A stretch of 64,000 nucleotides of DNA, taken from contig NC_081408.1 in the NCBI RefSeq assembly GCF_030272615.1, forward strand, positions 604,925,673 through 604,989,672, written 5' to 3'. The notes below the pieces were generated by a model. That model ran no database searches. It had not been told where the DNA came from and worked only from the letters and a program-made list of their open reading frames with translations. Made by a program: the position numbers and the translations under genes. Positions 34,356 through 45,690 of this stretch are shown piece after piece; the first letter of the stretch is position 1; every line of letters starts with the position of its first letter. Origin of the DNA: Cryptomeria japonica (lineage: Eukaryota; Streptophyta; Pinopsida; Cupressales; Cupressaceae).

Positions 34356-35338
34356 TATCATGTCCCCTTTCCAAAATAACAAGTTTGGGATAAATATTAA
34401 CCCATCCTATTTTTCCATGAGTTAATTAGGGTAGCTTGAGAAAATATGTGTATTTAATATGTATTTTTGTTTGGACTAAATCTATATTTTCCAACAAATT
34501 AAATATTAAATAAATTAATATTTGATACAAGAGTGGTGTTGTAATTTGGGAAGCATCGTTGGTATTATTTTATAAATCTATTAATGACATAATGCATTGG
34601 TGGCTATGATGAAATCATGCTAGCTATCATTAACTATTTTTGACATCCAATTTGGAGAATATTCCAAAGCAAGGCATTAGATTTTGGGTACTTTTGGGCC
34701 TAAACATATTAAAAGATAAAAATTATTCATTTTTACAACTATTACATCTTTGATTTTATCTCATAAAGCTATGTGTTGTGTGGTTTTTTTTTATAGGTTT
34801 TAGGTGACTAGAGGAAGGACCCCTTTGATCGCAAAGGGAAATTTCGTCCAGGAATTGTATTGGAGTTGAAGGTTGTAGGAGAGTGACAATTTTTGCTAGT
34901 TTGTTTGTAGGTTGTTCCACTTGTAGTTTTGGCTTTCCAGAGTGTGATTTTTGGTGTCGGTGTGTTTCAATAATGTTTTTATGTGTTATATATTGTAGAT
35001 TTTTAATTTTAATATAAGAGTGAGTTTGATCAACCTTAGTTTTGGCAGTTTGCTTGAATAAATGCCAACAATTGTTGTTGTTTCTAATGTTAGATTATTA
35101 TTTTTTGTAGTAGCACATATCCATGTTAAAAATAATAAATTATTCATGGAGAAAAAAATGGAGTTTATTTGTGCAAGTTAATCAAATTGAGTGAATGTTT
35201 TTGGTGTTGAATTTATTAATCTCTGTGGGTTTTAATGAAAATTTGATTTCCCAATCTTAAAGGGGTTTGGAGATTAATTTTCTTTATATAATTTATTTTA
35301 TTTTATTTTATTTTTTTAATTATTTTGGGGATATCACA
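34356..35338 (+). repeat. gypsy-2 3' LTR
   Basis: It is 983 bp, starts TATCATGTCCCC (TG changed to TA) and ends GATATCACA. It matches the two parts of the 5' LTR with many substitutions and small indels. Confidence 0.8.
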
Positions 35339-37963
35339 ACATTCATCCATCAAGTAGGGCACATAGTCATTACAAAACATAATTGAACATCTAGGACCAT
35401 TACATCAACATCTGAGGTTATTAAGGATAATATAGGCATCTACATTTATGCTTGGTTTTTTCAAATTGTTGAAAATTGTTAATTGGCTCAAGGGTCTAAC
35501 TAAGGAAAAAAAAAAGAAGAGAGAACAGGTTGCATTTCATATCTAGAACAACAAGCTCTAACTATATCTCTATATACCACTAAGCTAAACTAACTTGGGC
35601 AAAAAAAAATCCTAAAAATAGAAGTGCGAAGACTAAGGTTACTACAAAAGTGTAAAATTGCAAATATCACATTGGACATGTAGATGTGAGGATATTTTTT
35701 ACAAGTTCAAGATTGAACCTATACTACTTGTAAAACATCTTCTAGTCTACTAAATTGGAACCATTTTAGATCTAACAATAAAACTTGTTGGGACTCAATC
35801 CCACCATGCCACATTTATCTTGAATCTAATGGTTTCATTTAACCCATACATAACTCATTTGAGAAGTATGGGTCTTCATTTGCTAATTTTTCACAAGTGT
35901 TATTTTTTGTTGTTCTCCATATGCTTACTCAAGTGTTGAATAATGTTAGGGTCTCAAAAAACCTAAGTTATGGAGGTTTTGGTTCATTGTATTAGTGATT
36001 TTGTAATATATAGGATTTCATGTTCCAAATGGATGCAAAATTTGATGTCCCAAACAAATATTATTCACATCCACTTCATCTTCCCTTTCAAATAAACTTT
36101 CCTTTTGGTCTTTTTTAATTGATGTCAAGTTTGTGAGATTTGGACTCCTAACTAGATATTTTCTAGATCAATATCCATGTTCATTTCTATATTGAATCCC
36201 TGAAAGCTTCTTTTTCCACCTATTTCTCCACTTTCCTTCACCTCTCATCTTTCCAAGAATTTGAAGTGCAACTGAATCTCTTCCCACACTCACTTCAGGT
36301 TCACTTCAACATCATTTTCTTGCAAAATTCCTTTTTCACTTATCTTTTTACTTTCCTCTTTTCTCCCTTGTAGGAATTCAAAGTACAATCAAACATTCTT
36401 ATTTTTGTTCCAATGTTCACTTTAGTAACATTTATCTATGTATGTTCCATCCTATGTCCTTTTTTCACATGTTTGTAACCTTTGTGTGGTGTCCATCTAC
36501 ATCCAACCATGTGGAATTCACTTCTATTTTCATCTAATCCACCTTCACTTGCACATGAAATTTCTAAAAATCTTCTCCATTCCTTAGCTATTTTTTGCTT
36601 GTCTTTTCATATCCTCTTGCGAGTTTCAACCCTCCAAATGGATATGAAACTTTCCCTTCCAACTACATGTTTACATATCTAGTTCAAAGCCTCACTTAAA
36701 CATCATTTCTTTGCTAGTGTTGTCCTTTGCATCATATGGAATTATATTTTTCATAAAAACTAAATTTTTTATCCAAGTGAAATTACACTTTGTAGTTGTA
36801 GTTGAAGTTGCATTTATTACATCCAATTGGAACTCATTTTCGTATAACTTTCTTTTGTAATATTTTATCTTCCATTCAAACCTCTGTGCACCCAATTGAC
36901 CCTCTATTTCTCATACTCTATTCAAATTTTTTTTTTTATAAACCCCTTCTGACTAACATCACTCCCACATATTGACATTATCTATATTAATGTCACCATT
37001 CTCTAAGTGACATATCCTCCTGATGTCATGATAATGTCATGCTCTTCTTCCACCTTGTAGAGTTTTATCCTCTATTTAAAATTCAATTTTCATGCATTTA
37101 CATACACATCCACAACTATACTTGCATTTCCCACAAATTCCCTTTGTGAAATCTCTATCTCTAGTCAACCATCCTTCTATCCAAATTAACCTCCATCTCC
37201 CATGTCCTATCGACCCCTTCACTTATGTAGGACACTTCCACACACTTTTCCCACATCCACTTCAACATAGATTTCTTACAAATTCCATCTCCATCTATCT
37301 CTTCCATTTCCTCCATTTTACCCCTTTGGAGGAAATCAATTTGCAAATGAATATCACTCCCACATTACTTCCATTGTCCACTTCCACATCATTATTCCAC
37401 ATTATTTCACATCACTTGTTAACAGAACCTTAAACCCCATGAACAAGTAATTGAAGACTTTTGGTCCACACATTATTTTAAAAATTAAGACACTACAAAA
37501 AGTGACTTTGTGGAAGTCTAATTTTCATTTGGATGATCATCATGGTTTACTTCCACAACAAACCCCCACATTCCCTTCTCGTGTTTAGTTTCACACTATT
37601 TTTTTTAAACTATTCAATCCCCTATCTCTTCTAAATAGCTCTAAGATTTCTATTAATGCTTGATTAGATTCTACAACCATTTGATCTAATCTATTCATGC
37701 CAAAAACATATTTTTAATTAAATAAGAATGGATTTAAGTAGTGAATTGATTGATGGTGCTCCTATACCATCTCATGTAATGGATTTCTTGAGCTATTGCA
37801 TGTGATTATGCTCCAAATCTAGAGATATCATTAATGCAAAAATATCTTGTAGATTCAAGGACAAAATTATGCCTCTCATGGTTTTTTTAATGCTTTTTCT
37901 AGCAAATTTCATAGATTTTGTGGATTTATCTCATTAGCTTCAATTACTTTAACAAGCTACATG
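35339..37963. other. intergenic; pyrimidine-rich with worn repeats
   Basis: No gene seen. From about 36180 to 37440 the plus strand is C/T-rich and phrases of the type CACTTCCACATC and GGAATTxAAxGTxCAAxT recur at irregular spacing of roughly 100-130 bp, as if an old tandem array has decayed. The 113-residue frame at 37092-37433 is a product of that composition. Confidence 0.5.
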
Positions 37964-37968
37964 CATTC

Positions 37969-39492
37969 TAGTGCAAGAGCACCCAAAGACACAAATGAAG
38001 CCTAAAGAGTCTAATATCACCCATGAGGTGAAAATGTTCATATGTAGTAGGTTGATAGGTTTTCGAGTCAATAAGACCCTATTGATGTAAGGCATTGTCA
38101 TGGTTGCATTTTATAAGCCACCATGGACAAATGACCATGTGGGTCAGTAGGAGTCTAGGCATGAGTCAGGAAATAAATATTGGTCTTAGAAATATTATAC
38201 CAATCCTTGGAATATGTCGAATACACCTTGAAGTCACCAAATTTGAAAGTTGCAAGTTGACAACTTTTGTTGTCATTGCAAAATGGTGTAAAAAGGGCTA
38301 ACTAATCCTCCAACGGTTCCAAAGTTTGAAAAGTAGTTGGAAACCATTAGGGAGGATATATTAGGCCCACTTGGATCGATTTCAGGGTTGTTGTTGTTGA
38401 AGTTGGTGATGTTTTGGAGTTTTGGAGCAATACAACATACTTGGAGTTTCCTGAGATTATGTGTGTTTGATGTTCAATTCTGACCTATACGGATTGGTGG
38501 ATGACTGAACCCAATTGGATGAGTTAGGGAAGTATCTTACCTTTCATTTGAATCAAGTTTGAGTTCTTTTAACAATCGGGTTGTAGAGATCCATCAAAAC
38601 CTATTTGGACTGATCACAAACCCTACCAGCACCTAGGGTTTCACTGAAAAAATGCCCTAAATCTGACATTTTCACTAGAGGACCAAAAAACCTGTGGGAA
38701 AATGTTAGAGGGGCCATTGTACCATAATATTTTTGTGTTGGTTTTCAGGGAGGCTCCAATCTCGAAGAGATTGAATTGACCCTAGACAAGCATCTCTATG
38801 TGACTGCCTGAACTATAGAAGTGAAAATCACTTGCAGTAGGCAAAGGAGATGGGATCAAGTCCCGAAACCTTGGATTTGGTGGTTTGAAATATTACCCCA
38901 CCTTGCAGAAGTGTTTGTTTAGTCAGGGGACAAATACAAGGTGTACTTTCTTTGTAAATTAGGCCTAATTGGCTTAATTAGGTTTGGAAGGACAATAAAG
39001 GTATAAACCTTTCAAAATTGGGGTTAGAGTCTAATCCTTTGTGGAATTGTGTAACTTGATAAAGGGTATCTGAATATGCCCTTAGTTTCTCTTGTCCTTT
39101 GGAATTTTATTAAGTTGTGTGGGGAAAACTCAACCGATAGGGCTACTAGACAAATAGGCCAGTTGTGAGACAAGTACCCCCTAGCACATTTGACCATCAG
39201 ATCTGATGGCTGTTTTGAGTTGGTTGGACCATCAATAGATAAAATCCAATAGTTTTCCATCCCACCAGTACCAAAAGATTGTCTACCATTCACAAAAGGG
39301 TTGAGTGTTTCCATCCCATCGGTACCAGAAGATACTAATCCTGTAAGGATCTTGTCACACAATTTGCTGTGTGAGCTAAGAACTTGGTAGGTGTGTTTTT
39401 TAACACCTAAAACAACCAAAAAAACTTGTTTGGACATAGTAGTTGTGGGTGAGAGAAGGTTATCACCTAGTTTTTTGCCTGGCTCTGTATCA
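37969..39492 (+). repeat. gypsy-3 5' LTR
   Basis: Begins TAGTGCAAGAGCACCC and ends CTCTGTATCA before TATTGGTATTAGAGC. Matched along its whole length by 57459-58980 with scattered differences. Confidence 0.92.
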
Positions 39493-39494
39493 TA

Positions 39495-39507
39495 TTGGTA
39501 TTAGAGC
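39495..39507 (+). other. gypsy-3 primer-binding site (altered)
   Basis: TTGGTATTAGAGC lies two bases after the LTR end. One base differs from the usual TGGTATCAGAGC core. Confidence 0.7.
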
Positions 39508-39542
39508 GAGTTGGATCACTTGGGGAAAGTGATTTTTGGTGT

Positions 39543-40680
39543 ATGTCTGCGGAAGGAAGTGAGGGAGAGGCTAGCAACATGCCTCCTAAGAGTATGTCTC
39601 AAGATGCCATCAAGAAGTTGTTTGAGGAGATGTTTGAAAATAGAGTGAGGGAGTTAGATAAGGCCAAGGGAAAAGGAAAGGAAGGTGAATGTGACTCTGA
39701 TGGAGAAGAAGAACAGGGGGGAGAAGAAGAAACCCCAAGGCAGGAAGCTAAGTTACCTGTAGATCAGAGAGAATTTGTTGAGTTCCTAAAGTCCATTAGT
39801 AGAGAATCCTCATCAAGTAAAGATGACATCCCTATGTTTAGTGGGAAAATGAATGCAGAAGAAGTGATGGATTGGATTGAGGCATTGAACAACCATTTTT
39901 AATGAAAGGAGAACCCTGAGAATAAGAAGGTTATCTTTGCTAAGTCCAAGATGAAAGGAGCAACACTCACTTGGTGGAATTACCTCGAAGGTGAGAGGTT
40001 GAAGGAAGGTAGAGGTATGATAACCTCATGGGATAGAATGTTGGCAAAAGTGAAGGCACAATTCATCCCAGTGGACTATGAAGACAAAGTCTACAAGAAG
40101 TTACAAGGTTTGAGACAAAAAGACCTTGATGTGAGTGCATATACCGAGGAGTTCTATAGGTTGAGTCTAAGGACCAAACACCATGAGGAGGAACTAGAGA
40201 AAGTGGCAAGATATTTTAGAGGATTGAAATATAGTATCCAATATGAGATCAACATAGTAGCACCAGAGATAGTAAACAAGTACTTTCAACTAGCACTAAG
40301 AGCAGAGGAGAAGATAAAGAGAAAGAATGATTAGAATAACAAAGGTAGAGGGGGCAGGAACTTCAGAGGCAGAGGCCATATGAATGGTAGAGGATAGAGT
40401 CCTAGGACACAAGGAGAGGCTAAACAAGAAATTCAACATGGAGATGGTAACACAATAGGGGGTTTTAGAGGAAGAAGACCCAATCATAGAGGTAGATTTG
40501 GTGGAAGAAGCTCGGAGCCTTTCAGATGCTACAATTGCAATCAAGTAGGTCATACCGCAGCCAAGTGCCTGGAGAAGACCAAATCAAGCTCCCAAGGAGA
40601 GAGGAGAACACATTTGGTTCAAGACACTGATTGTCAGAGTGTCAATTCACTTGATTCCTATGGACTTCCAGAGAGAGAAG
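39543..40680 (+). pseudogene. gypsy-3 gag
   Basis: The ATG at 39543 is preferred; the open frame reaches back to 39495 only through the primer site. Seen: an acidic, lysine-rich N-terminal part, a retrotransposon Gag core (TLTWWNYLEG at about 39966; YRLSLRTKHHEEELEKVARYF), an RG-rich linker, and a zinc knuckle C-x2-C-x4-H-x4-C at about 40528-40569. In-frame stops at 39900, 40332 and 40395. The last two sit where glutamine is expected. The copia-2 element begins 3' of the knuckle, before the protease. Confidence 0.9.
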
Positions 40681-41137
40681 TGTTCGGTGTGGAGCCTGAT
40701 CAGTCTCCAAGTGGGAGATTGTTGAAATGTGGCGACTGATCAGTAAAGTACTATACACTTAGCACGTATCCTTGTCGGGTCTGGGGCCTGGCCGGGCCGA
40801 GCCCCGGGTAGGCGCCCCTGAGAAAAAAAATTTTGGGTATTTTTTTAATGAAAACCGACATTGTAATAAAACCCTAAAAAGGTCGACTTTGTTTTTGCCC
40901 TAAAAATGCATGTTATAAGCGGCTGGGATGCTTAAGGCATTGTAAGGTTGATTTACTGTTTTTGTTGGATAATAAGAAAGATTGGACGACTGTGTATGGT
41001 GGACGTAACCCATCCTGGGTGAACCACGTTAAATCTTTGTGTTATCTGTGTCCTGTTTTATTTCTTTATCTTTTGTATTTAAATCTGCATATAATTGTTA
41101 GTTCATATTTGCTTCGGATCTGCTTGAAACCCTAACA
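40681..41137 (+). repeat. copia-2 5' LTR
   Basis: TGTTCGG to CCTAACA, 457 bp. It includes CTCCAAGTGGGAGAT followed by TGTTGAAATG 39 bases in, a GC-rich stretch at about 40770-40820 and a TGTTGGATAATAAG block. Confidence 0.93.
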
Positions 41138-41151
41138 ATTGGTATCCGAGC
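41138..41151 (+). other. copia-2 primer-binding site
   Basis: ATTGGTATCCGAGC follows the LTR end; a variant of the initiator-Met tRNA complement. Confidence 0.85.
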
Positions 41152-41198
41152 GAGGTTTTTCTATAAATTGGCAGGACTTTCAGATTTGAGTGGGAGCA

Positions 41199-44100
41199 AT
41201 GGAGGATTCCAAATTCAAGGTCGAAAAGTTTAATGGCCAGAATTATCAGTTATGGAAAATGTAGATGGAGGATTACCTGTATCAAAAGGATTTGTGGCGG
41301 CCATTAGAAGGAAAGGCAAAGAAAGCGACCACAATGTCAAATGAAGAATGAGACATTTTAGATAGAAAGGCACTAGGATCCATTCAATTGTGCCTTGCAC
41401 TGTTTGTAGCTTTCAATATAATAGAAGAAAAAACGGCTATAAATTTGATGGCGACATTGGCTAAGCTGTATGAGAAACCCTCGGCTTCGAATAAGGTATT
41501 TCTTATGAAGCGTTTGTTTAATTTGAAAATGAGTGAGGGAGGATCTATAGCGGAGCACTTAAATGAATTTAATACAATTACCAGTCAATTGTCTTCGGTA
41601 AAAATTACCTTTGCAGAAGAGGTTAGGGCTCTCTTAATTTTATGTTCTTTGCCAGAAAGCTGGAATAGCTTGGTTATGGCTGTAAGTAACTCTGTCTTTG
41701 GTAAAAATACTTTAGTATATGATGATATTGTTGGTGTTATCCTAAGCGAGGAAATGCGAAGGAAAAGCACAGGTGAGACTTCAACATCATCGGGTACTGT
41801 TTTGAATGTGGAGAATAGAGGAAGATCAAAGGAAAGAGGAAAAGGCCCTTGGAATGAGAAGTCATGAGGGAAGTCAAAGAAAGGACGCTCTCAATCTAGA
41901 GGAAGGAAAGATTGTTGGTACTGCGGAAAGCCTAGTCATCTAAAGAAAGACTGTTGGTCTCAGAAAAACAAAGGAGACAAAAATGAAAATGACAGTAAGG
42001 AAGCTAATATTGCAAGTAATACTTTACAAGATGCTTTAATCTTATGTTTGGATAATGTTAATGATTCCTGGGTAATAGATTCTGGGGCTTCATTTCATGC
42101 TACACCCCATAGAAAATATTTTCTAGATTATGTTCAAGGTGATTTTGGACAGGTATATTTGGGTGATGATGAGCCCTATCAAATTGTTGGAAAAGGAAAG
42201 ATAAAGATCAAGTTGCAGAATGGTAATGACTAGTTTCTGTAGGAGGTAAGACATGTTCCTAACTTAAGAAGAAATTTAATTTCTGCAGGGCAACTAGGTA
42301 GTGAAGGTTGCATAGTTACCTTCTCAAACAGTATCTAGAAGGTCAGTAAAGGATCATTAGTAGTAGCTAAAGGTGCGAAGGTAGGCACATTATATTTGTG
42401 TACTGGTAACACTTACTCTACCTTAGTAACTACAGATAAAGTTACTGTAGGGACAACAACAATAGATGTTGCAAGAACAGATTTGATAATGTGGCACCAT
42501 AGGCTTGGGCACATGAGTGAGAAAGGGATGAAAATCCTTCACTCCAAAAATCTATTGCCAAGACTAAAGAAGATTGATTTAGAGTTATGTGAAAACTGTG
42601 TTTATGGCAAATAGAAAAGAGTCAGATTTCTTAAGGTTGGGAAAGAGAAGAAGAGTGAGAAGTTAGAGCTTGTGCATTCAGATGTATGGGGATCGACTCA
42701 GGTATCATCTCTTGGTGGCTCTTGTTATTATATTGTTTTTATTGATGACTCAACCAGAAAAACATGGGTATATTTCCTAAAGCAAAAATCGGATGTTTTT
42801 GAAACTTTTAAGAAATGGAAAGCTTTGGTTGAGAATGAGACAGGAAAAAGGTTGAAGTGTCTCAGATTGGATAATGGAGGTGAGTATTGCAGCAAGGCAT
42901 TTGAAGATTACTGCTCCTTAAATGGGATTAGAAAGCAGAAGACAGTTCCAGGAACTCCACAGGAAAATGGTTTGTCAGAGAGAATGAATAGGACTATCAT
43001 GGAACGCGCAAGGAGCATGAGATTGCATGATGGATTGCCCTTACATTTTTGGGCAGATGTTGTACATATTGTTGTCTATTTGATAAATAGAGGACCTTCA
43101 ACCCCTTTCGATGGTGGTATTCCAGAGGAGGCATGGACTGGTAAAAAGGTAATTATTCTTTTCTGAAAACCTTTGGTTGTGAAGCTTTTGTCCATGTTGA
43201 TAAAGAAAACGGAACCAAGCTTGATGCTAAATCTCAGAAATGTACCTTCATTGGATATGGGATAGATGAATATGGCTATCAGTTATGGGATTTTGAAAAT
43301 AAGAAAATAACTAGAAGTAGAGATGTTATATTCAATGAGAAGGTTATGTATAAAGAACAAATGCAGGAAAAGAAGCATGAACAAGACAAGCAAGAATATG
43401 TGGTGTTGGATGAGATTCCTGAAAAAGAAATGCCACAGGTACCTGATGCTCAGCAACAACAGAATGTCCCACAAACTTCTGCAAGTGTTAGACGTTCTAC
43501 GAGGTCAAGTAGACCCCCTGAAAGATTTTCTCCTTCTTTGTATTCTATATCATTAACTGATTCTGGTGAACCAGAAGAATATGAAGAAGCAATGCAGGTG
43601 GATGCCAAACAATAGTGGGAGCTAGGCATGAAAGAGGAGATGGACTCCTTGATGAGAAATAAGACTTGGGACTTAGTCCCTTTACCTGCAAAAAAAAGAG
43701 TCTTGCCTAACAAATGGGTTTATCGACTGAAGGAGGAGGAAGGAGGTCATAAAATATATAAGGCCAGACTTGTGGTAAAAGGTTTTGCATAGAAAAAGGG
43801 TATAGATTATGATGAAATATTTTTTCCAGTTGTAAAAATGACTTCAATTAGAACTGTACTTAGTCTTGTGGCTACAGATGATTTACATCTTGAACAATTA
43901 GATGTGAAAACAACTTTTATCCATGGAGATTTGGAGGAGGAAATTTACATGTTGCAACCACAGGGATATGAGGTCAAAGGTAAGGAGAACTTGGTGTGCA
44001 GGTTGAAGAAAAGTCTGTATGGCCTAAAGCAAGCACCCCGACAATGGTATTTAAAATTTGATAGTTTCATGGCTGAACACGGTTATCATAGATGTCATTC

Positions 44101-45121
44101 TGATCATTGTGTATATTTTAAGAGATTTGATAATGGCAGTTATATTATCATGTTGCTTTATGTTGATGGCATGCTTATTGCTGGGTCTAACATGCAACAT
44201 ATAAATTATCTTAAACAAAAATTAGCCAGGTCATTTGCTATGAAGGATTTGGGTGCAGCTAAGCAAATTCTCGGTATGAGGATTACACGGGACAAGAAAA
44301 ATAGAACCTTGAATTTGTCCCAAAGTGAGTATATAAAGAAGGTGTTGAAAAGATTTAACATGCAAGATGCAAAAGCAGTTAGTACACCTTTGGCTAGTCA
44401 TTTCAAATTGACTAAGGAGATGTGCCCAAAGGCACAGGAAGAGGTAAATAAAATGTCTAACATCCCGTATTCATCAGCTGTTGGTAGTTTGATGTATGCA
44501 ATGGTATGCACAAGGCCAGATATTGCACATGCAGTGGGAGTTGTGAGCAGGTTTATGAGTAATCCGGGTATGGAACATTGGAATGCTATGAAATGGATTC
44601 TTCGGTATTTGAAAGGAACTACTACGAAGGCATTATGTTTCAAAGGATCTAATGCTGCTCTGAGTGGATTTGTTGACTCTGATTTGGTGAGTGATATTGA
44701 TTCACGGAGGAGTACTACAGGGTATGTTTTTACTATAGGGGGAACTGCAGTCAGTTGGATTTCTAGGCTGCAAAAGGTTGTTGCACTTTCAACCACTGAA
44801 GCTGAGTATGTTGCTGCTACAGAAGCCAGCAAGGAGATGATTTGGTTACAATGTTTTCTGGAGGAATTGGGTCAAACACAGGAGGATCGCCCATTGTATA
44901 CTGATAGCCAGAGTGTCATTCATCTTGCGAAGAACTCTGCTTTTCATTCAAGGACAAAGCACATTCAGCTCAGGTACCACTTCATCCGAACTGTTTTGGA
45001 GGAGGGTCAGTTATGGCTTGAGAAGATTCACACAAGTGAGAATCCTGTCAATATGTTCACGAAGGCAGTTCCACAGGAGAAGCTGATTTCTTCATCAATT
45101 TCTGTTGGTCTTCTTGATTGA
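41199..45121 (+). pseudogene. copia-2 gag-pol
   Basis: Start ATG 41199. Domains: Gag with a UBN2-like core (FNGQNYQLWK, MKRLFNLKM, LPESWNSLV); zinc knuckle C-x2-C-x4-H-x4-C at about 41917-41955; protease DSGASFH at about 42075; pre-integrase WHHRLGHMS to CENC-YGK (42490-42611); integrase core with D (LVHSDVWGS), D (RLDNGGEY) and E (NGLSERMNR); RT from about 43630 (NKWVYRLKEE to SLYGLKQAPRQWY); RNase H (FVDSDLVSD, STTEAEY). Stops at 41262, 41349, 41865, 42231, 42240, 42336, 42612, 43613 and 43790. A one-base deletion near 43150 shifts the frame. The RT box reads YVDG (44159-44170) instead of YVDD, which removes a catalytic aspartate. Confidence 0.93.
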
Positions 45122-45218
45122 TAATTGTGGAATTTATACCAGTCGAGTCCTAGTGTTTTATCCAGCGGATGTTGCATGTACAGTGGTGTCATGTAGTATC
45201 AGTCTCCAAGTGGGAGAT

Positions 45219-45685
45219 TGTTCGGTGTGGAGCCTGGTCAGTCTCCAAGTGGGAGATTGTTGAAATGTGGCGACTGATCAGTAAAGTACTGTACACTCAA
45301 CACGTATCCTTGCCGGGGTCCGGGGTCGGGTCGGGCCTCGGGCAGGGGTTCGAGGGTGGCAGCCCCCGAGAAAAAAAAATTTGGGTATTTTTTTGATGAA
45401 AACCGACATTGTAATAAAACCCTAAAAACGCTGATTTTGTTTTTGCCCTAAAAATGCATGTTATAAGTGATTGGGATGCTTAAGGCATTGTAAGGTTGAT
45501 GTACTATTTTTGTTGGATAATAAGAAAGATTGGACGACTGTGTATGGTGGACGTAACCCATTCTGGGTGAACCACGTTAAATCTCTGTGTTATCTATGTC
45601 CTGTTTTATTTCTTTATCTTTTGTATTTAAATTTGCATATAATTGTTAGTTCATATTTGCTTTGGATCTGCTTGAAACCCTAACA
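45219..45685 (+). repeat. copia-2 3' LTR
   Basis: TGTTCGG to CCTAACA, 467 bp. It is slightly longer than the left LTR because of small indels around the GC-rich stretch. Preceded by the purine tract CAAGTGGGAGAT at 45207-45218. Confidence 0.93.
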
Positions 45686-45690
45686 AGAAG

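Larger units (their letters stand above)
27178..35338 (+). mobile_element. Ty3-gypsy LTR retrotransposon, heavily decayed (gypsy-2)
   Basis: LTRs at 27178-29603 (interrupted) and 34356-35338, primer site at 29604, purine tract GGGAGGGAGGACT before the 3' LTR, and gag-RT-RNase H-integrase in the Ty3-gypsy order. TGTCATGT ends are intact on the left, TATCATGT on the right. ACATC (27173-27177) and ACATT (35339-35343) are a likely 5-bp target duplication with one change. The LTRs are clearly diverged and every coding region is full of stops and frameshifts, so this is an old insertion and older than its inner insertion in the 5' LTR. Confidence 0.85.
40681..45685 (+). mobile_element. Ty1-copia LTR retrotransposon inside gypsy-3 (copia-2)
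   Basis: LTRs at 40681-41137 and 45219-45685, flanked by AGAAG on both sides (40676-40680, 45686-45690). The gag-protease-integrase-RT-RNase H order and all domains are present, but there are nine in-frame stops and one frameshift. The element lies in the same orientation as its host. The LTR start shows a duplicated purine-tract boundary (see findings). Confidence 0.95.

Noticed and set aside
37964-37971. gypsy-3 LTR starting at TGCAAGAG (37972) with TCTAG as target site
   Set aside because: The right flank is CATTC, which does not match TCTAG; moving the start three bases left gives CATTC on both sides.
39024-39437. 137-residue minus-strand frame, also present at 58511-58954
   Set aside because: Present in both LTRs of gypsy-3 because the LTRs are copies, not because of selection; no domain.
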